A stretch of 64,000 nucleotides of DNA from Roseibium sp. MMSF_3412 (GTDB lineage: Bacteria; Pseudomonadota; Alphaproteobacteria; Rhizobiales; Stappiaceae), in assembly GCF_030733265.1 (NCBI RefSeq), contig NZ_JASHJI010000011.1:1-64000 (forward strand). The letters run 5' to 3'. The notes under the pieces are model-generated. The model saw only the letters and a program-made list of their open reading frames with translations. It did not search any database and was not told the DNA's origin. Every line of letters starts with the position of its first letter. Positions within the stretch are counted from its first letter, which is position 1. The position numbers and the translations under genes are program-made. Below, piece by piece: positions 33,824-42,202 of this stretch.

Positions 33824-35281
33824 ATGGCATCGATGCTGCGAATGTCTGTCATCAACACCTCCGCGGGCATGCTGTCCATGCTCATGGGCTTCGTCTGCAG
33901 CATCATTGTTGCGCGAACGCTTGGCGTTGAAGGCACGGGTGTTGTGGCTTATGCGCTGTGGTTCATGTCGGTCGCGACCGTGGTCTCCGATTTCGGCATG
34001 CCCCAGGCCGCGCTTCGGTTCATTGCCCGCGACACCAACGAGGAAAGCGGCAGAAGCCCGCTCTTTCGAAATCTGCTCAAGCGATTTGTCCTGACAACCG
34101 GGTTTATGGCATGCGGCATTGCGGTCTACGCTCTGTGGCAGCAAGGCCAGGGCAATATCGACGGAGCGATTGCCTGGGCCGCAACGATCGTCCTGTTCCT
34201 GAGCTACGCCTATGCCTCCATGGCAATCAACGCGGCGCAAGGGCTCGGGCAGTTCGACCGCACCGCGTCCATGACCCTGGTCGGCTGCATCGTTCAACCG
34301 GTGTTCGTCTTTGCCGGCGCTTTCATATTCGGTCCGGCCGGTGCGATCCTTGGTCATGCGACCCGGCACCTGCCGCAAGCTTTCGACCTTGGGCGGTACT
34401 TCGGCAGATCAACTGCCCCGGATCGAAAATTGCCAAAGGACGTTGCCCTTTATGCCCGCAACAACTGGTTTTCGGGAAGCATCTTTGCGCTTTTCGGCGC
34501 GCGTATCGAGCTCGCGGTCATCGGGTTTTTCTTCACGTTCACACAAGTCGGCTACTATTCGATCGGACTGACCATGTCTGGCATGGTGGTGCAGTTCGCC
34601 GTGTTCAGTCTTGCTTTCGTCATTCCGCAATTCGGGGTGCTGCACGATCAAAAGGATGAACGGGCCATTGCAACAGCGTTCGAGGGAACAATCCGCTGGC
34701 TTGCAATCGTGATTGCGCCGGTCGCGATCGGCGGCGCTTCGATCGCCCCTGTCCTGATACCGCTCGTTTTCGGGGAAGACTTCCAGCCTGCCGTCTGGCC
34801 TGCGGTGATCCTGCTCGGATTTTCGATCGCCCAGGCGATGTCGGCCGTGATCTCCCGCGCCATTCTCGCCAGGGACAGGAGCGCTGACGAGTTACGCATG
34901 ACAATCGCCTGGTGTGCAATTACCACCGTGGCACTGCTTCTGATCGTTCCCGCATTCGGACAGATGGGCGCAGCAGTGGCGCGCGCAGCGGCAAGCCTGC
35001 TGCTTCTTCTGATACTCGGCATCTATTGCCGGCGCGTCCTCAAGCTGAGGCTTCCTCTCGTTGCGCTGCTGAAATGCATCTGCGCTGCGCTGCTTTGCGC
35101 CGGAACGGCGACGCTCGTGCTCTCCAGGCTCGATGGTATCGCCGGGTTGCTGTTGGCCGTGTGTGCTGCAGCGTTGGTCTACCTGGCGGCGCTTCTGGTC
35201 TTCCGCACGGTGCCCAGATCCGAATACGAACCGGTGCTGAGCGATGTCAAAGACCGCTTGCGCGGCCTGAAGGCAACCTGA
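33824..35281 (+). CDS. Wzx-type oligosaccharide flippase
   Basis: 485 aa with about 12-14 hydrophobic segments of the polysaccharide-transporter/MATE-like family: INTSAGMLSMLMGFVCSIIVARTLGVEGTG at the N-terminus is the typical Wzx opening, with FGMPQAALRFIARD, FTFTQVGYYSIGLTMSGMV and a C-terminal run of closely packed helices. Moves undecaprenyl-linked repeat units across the inner membrane. Lies between the GumK-like transferase and a GT-C-like protein, all plus-strand. Confidence 0.9.
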   Translation: MASMLRMSVINTSAGMLSMLMGFVCSIIVARTLGVEGTGVVAYALWFMSVATVVSDFGMPQAALRFIARDTNEESGRSPLFRNLLKRFVLTTGFMACGIAVYALWQQGQGNIDGAIAWAATIVLFLSYAYASMAINAAQGLGQFDRTASMTLVGCIVQPVFVFAGAFIFGPAGAILGHATRHLPQAFDLGRYFGRSTAPDRKLPKDVALYARNNWFSGSIFALFGARIELAVIGFFFTFTQVGYYSIGLTMSGMVVQFAVFSLAFVIPQFGVLHDQKDERAIATAFEGTIRWLAIVIAPVAIGGASIAPVLIPLVFGEDFQPAVWPAVILLGFSIAQAMSAVISRAILARDRSADELRMTIAWCAITTVALLLIVPAFGQMGAAVARAAASLLLLLILGIYCRRVLKLRLPLVALLKCICAALLCAGTATLVLSRLDGIAGLLLAVCAAALVYLAALLVFRTVPRSEYEPVLSDVKDRLRGLKAT

Positions 35282-35471
35282 AGCAAAAAGCCTCAATCCG
35301 CCGCAAGTCCGATTAAGGCGATATTAGTCTGAAGCGGTTATGCTTGGGCCAAGACCGCTACTTGGGGTTGTTTCCGTTAACAGGAATGCACGCTTGCCAG
35401 CCTGCATCGTTGACGGTGCGACGGGGGACCGGCAGTCATGCGACCAACCAACGGAAAGACACGATTGAACC

Positions 35472-36662
35472 ATGTCCTTGACGAACACCTTTGGCGATCG
35501 CCTTGAAACGGTCCTGCATGCCTCTCAAAAACTGCTGTCGAAGGAGCTTGTGACTGCTTTCTCGGTCAGCGTTTTTTCCCTGATCGTGCTGGGCACGCTT
35601 GCCCTTGCCTATTTCAACCCGATCTACAACTGGGACATCCTCGCCTATGTCGGGATCGCCGCCGAGGATCAGCTGGAAAGTGCGGAGGAGATTCACCAGC
35701 TGGCTTATGGCGAAGTCCAGGAAGCCGCCTCGGAGCTGCAATTCTACAAGGTTACGGCAAGCATCCCCTATCGGGTCAATCAATATGAGCAACCCGAACA
35801 CTTCGTTTCACTCTTCCCGATGTTCCGGGTCAAGGTCGGTTACATCGAGGCGATCAAACAGCTTGGCAGCGTGACGGGGCTCGTCCACGCGACAACGATC
35901 ATCTCAACGGTCTCCGCCGCACTGGTCGGCCTGTTCATCCTCTTCTGGAGCGCCCGCCAGAACTTCACTCAGGGTCTCATGATTATCGGCCCGGCGGCGA
36001 TCCTGATCGGATTTACCTTCTCCGCACGGGAAGCAACGCCGGATCTCATGATGGCGGCCTTCGCGCTGCCGGCGGTCTATTTCATATGCCGCGAACGCCC
36101 GCTTTACGCCGCTCCATTCCTGTTCATGATGTTTCTGGTAAGACCGGACGGGCTGCTGTTCTTCTTCGCGCTGCTGCTTGCCGCACTCGCCATCGGCAGA
36201 GACAGGATGATCTATCTCGCTCTGTTTGCGGGAGCGCTGCTGCTTTACTTCCCGATCACCAGTTCCGCCGATCATCCGGGCTGGTGGCCGCATTTCTACT
36301 TTTCAAACGTTGAGTACCAGGACGACATGCGCGGATTCGATCCGGCCTTCAGCGCGGTCCTTTACGTCAAGGCCCTTGTCGTCAATCTCGCCCGGACCGT
36401 ACAAGCCTTCAACTGGCTGATGGTGCTGGCGATTTTCCTTCTCGGCTTCGGACTGCTCCTGCGCGGCGGTGCAAGTGTCAGCAAGGGACAATGGATAGCC
36501 GTCATTGCGATCACGCTCTGCATCGGGGGCAAGTTTGTCACTTTCCCGCTTCCGGATGACCGGATCTACCTGCCATACATGTTGCCGCTGCTGGTGGTTC
36601 TGATGGAAATCTGGAAACCGGTCTTTTCGCTTCCTGCCGAGAATGCCCGCGCCCGCGTTTGA
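35472..36662 (+). CDS. polytopic membrane protein, possible GT-C glycosyltransferase
   Basis: 396 aa with ~10 hydrophobic helices. After TM1 (AFSVSVFSLIVLGTLALAYF) comes FNPIYNWDILAYVGIAAED, a short extracytoplasmic loop with an acidic residue and aromatics in the position of the catalytic Asp/Glu of GT-C enzymes; a long loop, FSAREATPDLMMAAFALPAVYF, FMMFLVRPDGLLFFFALLLAAL, and FPLPDDRIYLPYMLPLL follow. I do not recognise a named family. In context it may transfer a sugar from a polyprenyl-phosphate donor, which fits the UbiA/DprE1-like pair nearby (inference). It ends at a strong hairpin terminator. Confidence 0.55.
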   Translation: MSLTNTFGDRLETVLHASQKLLSKELVTAFSVSVFSLIVLGTLALAYFNPIYNWDILAYVGIAAEDQLESAEEIHQLAYGEVQEAASELQFYKVTASIPYRVNQYEQPEHFVSLFPMFRVKVGYIEAIKQLGSVTGLVHATTIISTVSAALVGLFILFWSARQNFTQGLMIIGPAAILIGFTFSAREATPDLMMAAFALPAVYFICRERPLYAAPFLFMMFLVRPDGLLFFFALLLAALAIGRDRMIYLALFAGALLLYFPITSSADHPGWWPHFYFSNVEYQDDMRGFDPAFSAVLYVKALVVNLARTVQAFNWLMVLAIFLLGFGLLLRGGASVSKGQWIAVIAITLCIGGKFVTFPLPDDRIYLPYMLPLLVVLMEIWKPVFSLPAENARARV

Positions 36663-36685
36663 CGGGACTGCAGATTGATCAAATA

Positions 36686-36717
36686 CAAAAAACGCCGCCC
36701 GACCGGGCGGCGTTTTC
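36686..36717. terminator. bidirectional hairpin terminator
   Basis: Perfect stem AACGCCGCCC / GGGCGGCGTT (36691-36714) with a GACC loop, an A-run before and TTTT after. It can end both the plus-strand membrane-protein gene and the convergent minus-strand VPLPA gene. Confidence 0.9.
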
Positions 36718-36748
36718 AACTCTCAGATCAGTGTCTGAAGCGTTGGAT

Positions 36749-37339
36749 TCAGGCTTTCCTGCGGGACCTGTAAAGGGCCATGCCACCAAGAGCGGTGAGC
36801 AGAAGAAGACCGCCGGCCGGAAGCGGAACAACGGTTGCCTTCACCGTCCAGTAGCCATCTTCAGTCGGCGCGATCACGCCGGCAATCGGATCCACTTGGA
36901 ACTTCCATGTACCGGAGAATACACCGATCCACTGGCTGCCGGAGCCGTCAAATCCGAAGCTGGTAAGCGGACCAGCTGTGCCGTAGTTGAAGTTGCCGTC
37001 AAACCCGACCTGATCGCTGAAAGGCATCCATGAGAACATCACGTTGTACAGCGTGGCACCAAAGTTCATGGTCCAGCCGTCTTTGTGCTTCGTGCTGTTG
37101 AGATGGCGTACGGTACCGAAAATGTGGGTATCGCCGGTCAGATCGAGTACTGGTGAACCGGTGCCGTTACTGAAATCGTTCAGCGCGTGATCGATCACCA
37201 ATCCATTGGAATCAGGGTTCGGAAAGTTCGGACCACCCTCGGTCACATTTCCCGATACTGGTATTGCGTGAGCCTTCTCCGCGGATGCAAGCGGAAATGC
37301 AAGCAACGCGGCTGCCAAAGCCAAGCCAAGAAACTTCAT
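36749..37339 (-). CDS. secreted VPLPA-CTERM surface protein
   Basis: 196 aa: signal peptide MKFLGLALAAALLAFPLASAEKAHA, a ~145-residue Gly/Asn/Asp/Phe-rich beta-type domain with no cysteines, then C-terminal VVPLPAGGLLLLTALGGMALYRSRRKA. The last 26 residues are a sorting signal of the VPLPA-CTERM type (VPLPAGG motif, helix, basic tail) recognised by an exosortase. No exosortase gene is in this window. Such proteins are exported and trimmed at the cell surface, and their genes often sit with exopolysaccharide genes. The mature domain has no family I recognise. Strong upstream AT-rich region and clean terminator suggest a monocistron. Confidence 0.8.
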   Translation of the reverse strand: MKFLGLALAAALLAFPLASAEKAHAIPVSGNVTEGGPNFPNPDSNGLVIDHALNDFSNGTGSPVLDLTGDTHIFGTVRHLNSTKHKDGWTMNFGATLYNVMFSWMPFSDQVGFDGNFNYGTAGPLTSFGFDGSGSQWIGVFSGTWKFQVDPIAGVIAPTEDGYWTVKATVVPLPAGGLLLLTALGGMALYRSRRKA

Positions 37340-37814
37340 TTTTTGTCTCCTACCTAAAAATTTTTTGCCCGAAAGTTATGAATCTGTCCCCGTGCAATCG
37401 AGGCATTCTCGGATTTTTTTCTTTGGACAAAAGTTAACACAATCCTAACGCAGCGTAAACAAGTCGACATAATTTATTTTTATATATCTATCAATAATTT
37501 AGATGATTCAATAGGACAAAGACATAAGCAGATCGGGACCAGGCTGAAAATGGCAATCGAAAGAGGTGCCCGTGCAGCATGAACGCCTCCGCATCACCGG
37601 CGACGCCAGGCTGAACAAGCACACACGCACGAGCGAGCGGCTGTTCCGGACATTTCCGAGACCAAGGCTTGCGTTGCTTTTAAAGATGCCCATTGGCGCG
37701 TTGGATATCCAGCCAAAGGATCGCTGCCGGCACCAGGCGTGCATTTACCAACGGCAAAACCCCGCCTCTTGCGAAGCGGGGCTGCGTCCTGAACGCGGTC
37801 TTGATTGATCCTGC
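37340..37814. other. 475-bp intergenic region
   Basis: The left part (37340-37510) is very AT-rich (ATTTATTTTTATATATCTATC near 37470) and holds the promoter of the minus-strand VPLPA gene, with GGAGACAAAAAATG-type leader signals at 37340-37352. The right part (37510-37750) is normal GC and carries short open frames in both directions that show no family signature. I see no supported gene. Confidence 0.5.
37756..37781 (-). terminator. rho-independent terminator of the aminotransferase operon
   Basis: On the minus strand: stem CCCCGC / GCGGGG with a 10-base loop, followed by TTTT. It lies 34 bp past the stop of the aminotransferase gene. Confidence 0.8.
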
Positions 37815-39272
37815 CTACGCCGCCTGTGACTTGATGAAGCCGTTGACGATGCTGACGATACCCTTGGACAGAAGATCGTCGAGTGCATCACAGAATGTGT
37901 CGACATTCTCCGTGTTGCAGACAAGCGGCGGCTCCAGCCGGATGACGTTGCGATTGTATTCGGTAAAGGCGACCAGGATATCGTAGTCGCGCAGCAGCTG
38001 GGCGCCGATGAATCCGGAGAGCGACCCTTTCAGCTTGTCGTCGAGCAGTGAGAGCATCGGACGCAACACGACGGGCATCGTCTTTGAGAAGTCCTGGAAT
38101 TCGAGGCCGACCATCAGCCCCTCACCACGCACATCCTTGATGATCTTCGGGTACTTTTCCTGAAGCTGTTTCAGTCTGGCGATCAGATGCGCGCCGACAT
38201 GCGCGGCGTTTTCGATGAGATCTTCATCGTAAAGCACATTCAGCCCTTCAATCGCTGTGATGCTCGCCTCGCCGATACCGCCGAACGTCGCCTGAGCGTG
38301 GATCATGGCTGTCTTCGGGGAGCCGTAGGCTTTCATATAGACATCACGCTTTGCGATCATTGCTCCGACGGCCGCCTTGCCCGCGCCCAGCGACTTCGCC
38401 AGCGCGGTGACGTCCGGGACAACGCCATAATGTTCGAATGCGTAAAACCTGCCGGTACGGCCATAGCCGCACTGGACTTCATCGGCGACCCAAAGGACGT
38501 TGTGTTTGTCACAAAGCGCCCGAACGCCCTTCCAGTAGCTCTCCGGTGCGGAGATGATGCCACCTCCGCCCTGGATCGTTTCGAGCACGACGACGCCAAT
38601 GTCGGGATCCGCTTCAATCACCTGCGTCAAGGCGTCCAGATCACCGAACGGCACCTTGATGTGGTTGTCGACAAGCTTGAAGTCGCCCTGGTAGAGATCT
38701 GAATCCGTGATGGACAAGACGCCTTTGGTCTTGCCGTGAAACGAGTTGCCCGCATGGACGATCTTGCAGTTCTTCCTGCCGGACGCGCGTTCGGCCACCT
38801 TGACCGCCGCTTCCATGGCTTCAGACCCGGAGGAGCCGAGAAAAACCATGTCCAGTTCACCGGGCGAACACGCTGCCAGGTTCTTTGCAAGCGCAGTGGC
38901 ATATTGGGACAGGAACGCAATCGCGATCTCGTGACGGCCTTCTTCCTGGAATTTCTGCCGTGCCGCAATCACGCGCGGATGGTTGTGACCATGTGCCAGT
39001 GATCCGAACCCGCCAAAAAAATCGAGGATTTTCCGGCCGTTCTGATCGACGTAGTACATGCCCTCGGCGGTCTCGATCTTGACCTTGTGGAACCCGAGCA
39101 ATTTCATGAAATGGAACTGGCCCGGGTTGATGTGCTCCTTGAAGAGATCGGCCATCGTCCTGGCGTCAAGCGCCTTGGCCTCTTCGACCGTGATCAGGTC
39201 CGGCTTCCGGTTGTCCGGCAGGTCAGTGCCGGAATGCTCGTAGTCGTCACGAAGTGCGGTGTTCTGCATCAT
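37815..39272 (-). CDS. class-III aminotransferase
   Basis: 485 aa, PLP fold type I: LDFFGGFGSLAHGHNHPRVI near residue 85, FLGSSGSEAMEAAVKVAERASG near 145, VHAGNSFHGKTKGVLSITDS, ETIQGGGGI, LWVADEVQCGYGRTGRFYAFEH near 255, PLP lysine in VTALAKSLGAGKAAVGAM near 285, and HAQATFGGIGEAS. Related to acetylornithine/putrescine-type transaminases; substrate unknown. It is the last gene of a minus-strand unit with the SDR gene 9 bp upstream, so its substrate may be a nucleotide- or lipid-linked keto sugar or an amine used to decorate polysaccharide (inference). It differs clearly from the EctB-like enzyme at 30-31 kb. Confidence 0.87.
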   Translation of the reverse strand: MMQNTALRDDYEHSGTDLPDNRKPDLITVEEAKALDARTMADLFKEHINPGQFHFMKLLGFHKVKIETAEGMYYVDQNGRKILDFFGGFGSLAHGHNHPRVIAARQKFQEEGRHEIAIAFLSQYATALAKNLAACSPGELDMVFLGSSGSEAMEAAVKVAERASGRKNCKIVHAGNSFHGKTKGVLSITDSDLYQGDFKLVDNHIKVPFGDLDALTQVIEADPDIGVVVLETIQGGGGIISAPESYWKGVRALCDKHNVLWVADEVQCGYGRTGRFYAFEHYGVVPDVTALAKSLGAGKAAVGAMIAKRDVYMKAYGSPKTAMIHAQATFGGIGEASITAIEGLNVLYDEDLIENAAHVGAHLIARLKQLQEKYPKIIKDVRGEGLMVGLEFQDFSKTMPVVLRPMLSLLDDKLKGSLSGFIGAQLLRDYDILVAFTEYNRNVIRLEPPLVCNTENVDTFCDALDDLLSKGIVSIVNGFIKSQAA

Positions 39273-39281
39273 CAGGAATTC

Positions 39282-40295
39282 CTATTCTGCCGGCTGCGCT
39301 GTGCTGTGGCTGATGCCCGCACCGCTGTCTTTTTGTGCCCGGTATTCGTCGTAGGCGGCAATCAGCATGTCTTCGTCACGGTAAGCCGGGACCCAGCCCA
39401 ACTGGCGCTCGCCCTTGGAAACGTCCAGGACGCACATTTCGTCTGCGATCAGGTATTGCTCAGGGTCCATGAGCGGCATGTTCAGGGCATCGAGCAGGTC
39501 AAGCGTCCGCTTGACCGCAAAGCCCCAGGTCGGCACGAGGATCGACTTTGAGCTCGCGTGCCTGACCAGATCTCCCAGGAGCTTTCTGACAGGTGGCGGG
39601 TCGATCGACCCAAGGTTATAGGCCTCGTTCGGGACACCGGCCTTCCAGGCCTTGTAAGCCGCGTCGGCACAGTCATAAACGGAAATGAACTGGTAGGGGT
39701 TCCTGCCCGAACCGATCATCGGGACAGGCAAGTTCATGTCAATCAGTTTGAAGAGTTTGGTCAGGATACCCAACCGGCCCGGCCCGATAATCAGGCGTGG
39801 GCGGAAGAGCGTGATATCCATGCCGCGCTGCCGCCACTCCTGCGCAAGAGTTTCGGTATCCAGCTTCGACTGACCATATTCACCGAGGGGTGAAACCGGG
39901 TGCTCTTCCGTCATCGGATAGGTCACGGTGTGGCCGTAGACCATGTCGGTCGTGTAATGCACTAGTCTGGAAGCTCCGGCCCGGTCCATCGCCTCGATGA
40001 TGTTTTTCGTGCCGTCATAATTGACCGGGTAGAAGAAGTCGTGCCGCTTGGCCCGTACCTGGATCGGCGACAGCATTTTTGCAGACAGGTTGTAGACCAT
40101 GTCGTCGGAGGCAACCGGAACGGCCGCAATCGCTGCCGGGTCCGTGACATCGCAGTCGATGAAACCTGCCTTTGCATAAACGTGCCTGTTCGTGTCCGAG
40201 ATGTCGGCAACGATCACGTCTTCACCTTCTTCCGAAAGGCGCTTGGCAAGCTGCCGGCCGACGAACCCGTCGCCGCCAAAGAGGATATGTTTCAC
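39282..40295 (-). CDS. extended-SDR NAD(P)-dependent sugar epimerase/dehydratase/reductase
   Basis: 337 aa: N-terminal Rossmann motif ILFGGDGFVGRQLAKRL, DISDTN, DDMVYNLSAKM, VNYDGTKNIIEAMDRAGASRLVHYTTDMVYG near 90-120, catalytic Tyr-x3-Lys in GEYGQSKLDTE near 145, and FRPRLIIGPGRLGI. Sugar-nucleotide epimerases share this layout. Its gene overlaps the small transporter gene (ATGA at 40292) and is near DprE1/UbiA-like genes, so it could act as the reductase or epimerase partner of the oxidase (inference). Confidence 0.85.
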   Translation of the reverse strand: MKHILFGGDGFVGRQLAKRLSEEGEDVIVADISDTNRHVYAKAGFIDCDVTDPAAIAAVPVASDDMVYNLSAKMLSPIQVRAKRHDFFYPVNYDGTKNIIEAMDRAGASRLVHYTTDMVYGHTVTYPMTEEHPVSPLGEYGQSKLDTETLAQEWRQRGMDITLFRPRLIIGPGRLGILTKLFKLIDMNLPVPMIGSGRNPYQFISVYDCADAAYKAWKAGVPNEAYNLGSIDPPPVRKLLGDLVRHASSKSILVPTWGFAVKRTLDLLDALNMPLMDPEQYLIADEMCVLDVSKGERQLGWVPAYRDEDMLIAAYDEYRAQKDSGAGISHSTAQPAE

Positions 40296-40729
40296 TTCGA
40301 AGTCTCCTCAAGAGAAGCCGTTTGGATCTTGGCCTGCGCCGCGACCGCATCCTGTTTCGTGCCGCCCTGCGCGATGAACACCGTGCCGACGCAGATCAGT
40401 GAAATGCCGAGAACCCGCATTGCATTCAGGTCTTCGTGGAAAATGAAATAGGCGTAGACGGCGACCACGACGTAGGCGAGCGACAGGAACGGATAGGCGT
40501 AGGACAGTTCCACCCTGGAAAGCACGTAGAGATGCGACGCCATCGAAATCACGAAGGTGCACAATCCGAGAAAAACGAATGGCGTGAAGACAACCTGCAG
40601 AAGCTTGATAACCAGGTTGCTGTGAAGCGAGCTGAAGTCACCAATCTGCGTCATGCCGTATTTCAACATGATCTGTGCGGCTGCATTTGTCAGAACCGTG
40701 AACAGAATGAAGGGCAGGTACGTATTCAT
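40292..40729 (-). CDS. small EmrE/ArnF-like membrane transporter
   Basis: 145 aa with four helices of the drug/metabolite-transporter SMR type: FILFTVLTNAAAQIMLKYGM, VFLGLCTFVISMASHLYVLS, VELSYAYPFLSLAYVVVAVYAYFIF, and VLGISLICVGTVFIAQGG. ArnE/ArnF-type proteins flip undecaprenyl-phosphate sugars. Being in one unit with a sugar SDR, an aminotransferase and nearby DprE1/UbiA-like genes, it is a good candidate flippase for a polyprenyl-phosphate-linked sugar. The C-terminal 20 residues are hydrophilic. Confidence 0.78.
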   Translation of the reverse strand: MNTYLPFILFTVLTNAAAQIMLKYGMTQIGDFSSLHSNLVIKLLQVVFTPFVFLGLCTFVISMASHLYVLSRVELSYAYPFLSLAYVVVAVYAYFIFHEDLNAMRVLGISLICVGTVFIAQGGTKQDAVAAQAKIQTASLEETSK

Positions 40730-40892
40730 GCAGGATGATCTCCGCGCACATTTTTTGATTCAGTTCGAATATCTGTCCAATTTCATTAGATTGGATTAAT
40801 TCAGGACTCTTTCTGTTTACCCATCTACTTATGAATAACAGATCGTTACTTTACCGGTTGAGCTTTTGCTTATTTCCATTCTTTATGGGACC

Positions 40893-42197
40893 TCATTGAC
40901 TCATGACCGTTCTGCGCCAGAAATCCGAAAGCAGTGCCGGATCACGCATTGCCTCAAGTTTCTGCCATTCGGGAAACGAGGCCTTGAACGTGGCGGACGA
41001 CATGCGGCGGTCCTTGTATGGGTTCACGGCGCCACCCGCCGCGAGCGTGACCTCATCCAGTTTTGCGAGAAGTCCGAGCGTTGCAGATCCCTTGTCGGGG
41101 AAGTCCAGTGTCAGCGTGTAGCCTGCGCGCGGGAAGCTCATGAAACCGGGGCTTTTCAGTGATCCGAAACGCTTCAGGACCGTCAGGAACGAGCCGTGCC
41201 CGGCTGCCTGCGTACACTCCAGAAGCTTCTTGACCGTCTCGAAGCCGACGTCCTCCGGGATCACGCTCTGATGCTGGTGGAGACCGCGCGGCCCATAAAG
41301 GCGATTCCATCGCCCGATCCGGTCCAGCGGAAAAAAGAACTTCTCGCAAGCAACCGTCTTTACCGAAACGCCTGCCGGAGCGCTGCGGAAATAGCTTTCA
41401 TTAAAAAGGCGCAGGAATGGACCCTGCAACGGGCTGATCGGAGGCGTGAACGGGATCTTAAGCGGCGATGTTCCGGCGGCGGCTGAATGTCCGCCTTTCG
41501 TTTCATGATCGCCCGCGATCAGATGCCCGCGCCCGAAACGGGTTCCCGTGCCCAGAGAGTCGAGCCAGGCGACGGCATATTCGTGTCGTTCATCGGCTTC
41601 GCGCGCGAGTTCGAAATATTCTCCGAGATCATTGAAACGGGTTGTCTCCTGCCTGATGGACGAGGCACCAACGCGCATCAACTGAACCGACGCCTTGCGG
41701 ATCAGTCCGGTCAATCCGAGGCCGCCGACCGTCGCTTCAAAAAGGCCGGTCCCGTCTTCCGGCGTGACGACGAGTGATCCCCGGTCCGTCCGGTCAAGGT
41801 GAATTTCCCTCACATGACAGCCGAAGGTTCCCCGGCGATGATGATTTTTTCCGTGGATGTCGTTTGCGATGGCGCCGCCAAGGGTGACGAATTGCGTTCC
41901 GGGCAAAACGGCGGGGAACCATCCGGCCGGTGCGACCGCGTCGATGAGGTCGGACAGCAGCAGGCCCGCCTCTGCTTCCAGGATGCCCGTCGTGTCATCG
42001 AACGAAATGATCCTGCCGGCTTTGCGCGATGCGATCGCGGCGCCGGAGGCGTTCAGGCAACTGTCACCGTAGCTGCGTCCGTTGCCGTAAGGCAGCGCGC
42101 TGCCGCCGGCCCTTTCATCCGCCAGAAATGCCTCGGGCTTCAACAGTTCGGAGTTTTCGACACAGAGCCCACCCCAACTTTCGACATGTGCGGTCAT
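40893..42197 (-). CDS. DprE1-like FAD oxidase (polyprenyl-phospho-ribose 2'-oxidase)
   Basis: 434 aa from ATG 42197, 5 bp after the UbiA stop (the longer frame overlaps UbiA and is not family-like). FAD-binding PCMH-type domain: LPYGNGRSYGDSCLN near residue 36-50 and VLPGTQFVTLGGAIANDIHGKNHHRRGTFG near 100-130, which are the DprE1 signatures, and C-terminal VLKRFG, YTLTLDFP and NPYKDRR. In mycobacteria DprE1 oxidises decaprenyl-P-ribose at C2' on the way to decaprenyl-P-arabinose. The benzothiazinone-target Cys (C387 in M. tuberculosis) aligns by eye to Thr in YTLTLDFP, while the active-site Lys is kept (PYKDRR). Confidence 0.86.
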   Translation of the reverse strand: MTAHVESWGGLCVENSELLKPEAFLADERAGGSALPYGNGRSYGDSCLNASGAAIASRKAGRIISFDDTTGILEAEAGLLLSDLIDAVAPAGWFPAVLPGTQFVTLGGAIANDIHGKNHHRRGTFGCHVREIHLDRTDRGSLVVTPEDGTGLFEATVGGLGLTGLIRKASVQLMRVGASSIRQETTRFNDLGEYFELAREADERHEYAVAWLDSLGTGTRFGRGHLIAGDHETKGGHSAAAGTSPLKIPFTPPISPLQGPFLRLFNESYFRSAPAGVSVKTVACEKFFFPLDRIGRWNRLYGPRGLHQHQSVIPEDVGFETVKKLLECTQAAGHGSFLTVLKRFGSLKSPGFMSFPRAGYTLTLDFPDKGSATLGLLAKLDEVTLAAGGAVNPYKDRRMSSATFKASFPEWQKLEAMRDPALLSDFWRRTVMSQ

Positions 42198-42202
42198 CGG
42201 GC

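Noticed and set aside
37508..37744. 78-codon minus-strand frame in the 37.3-37.8 kb gap
   Set aside because: No ribosome site, no recognised motif and competing frames in other phases; treated as non-coding.
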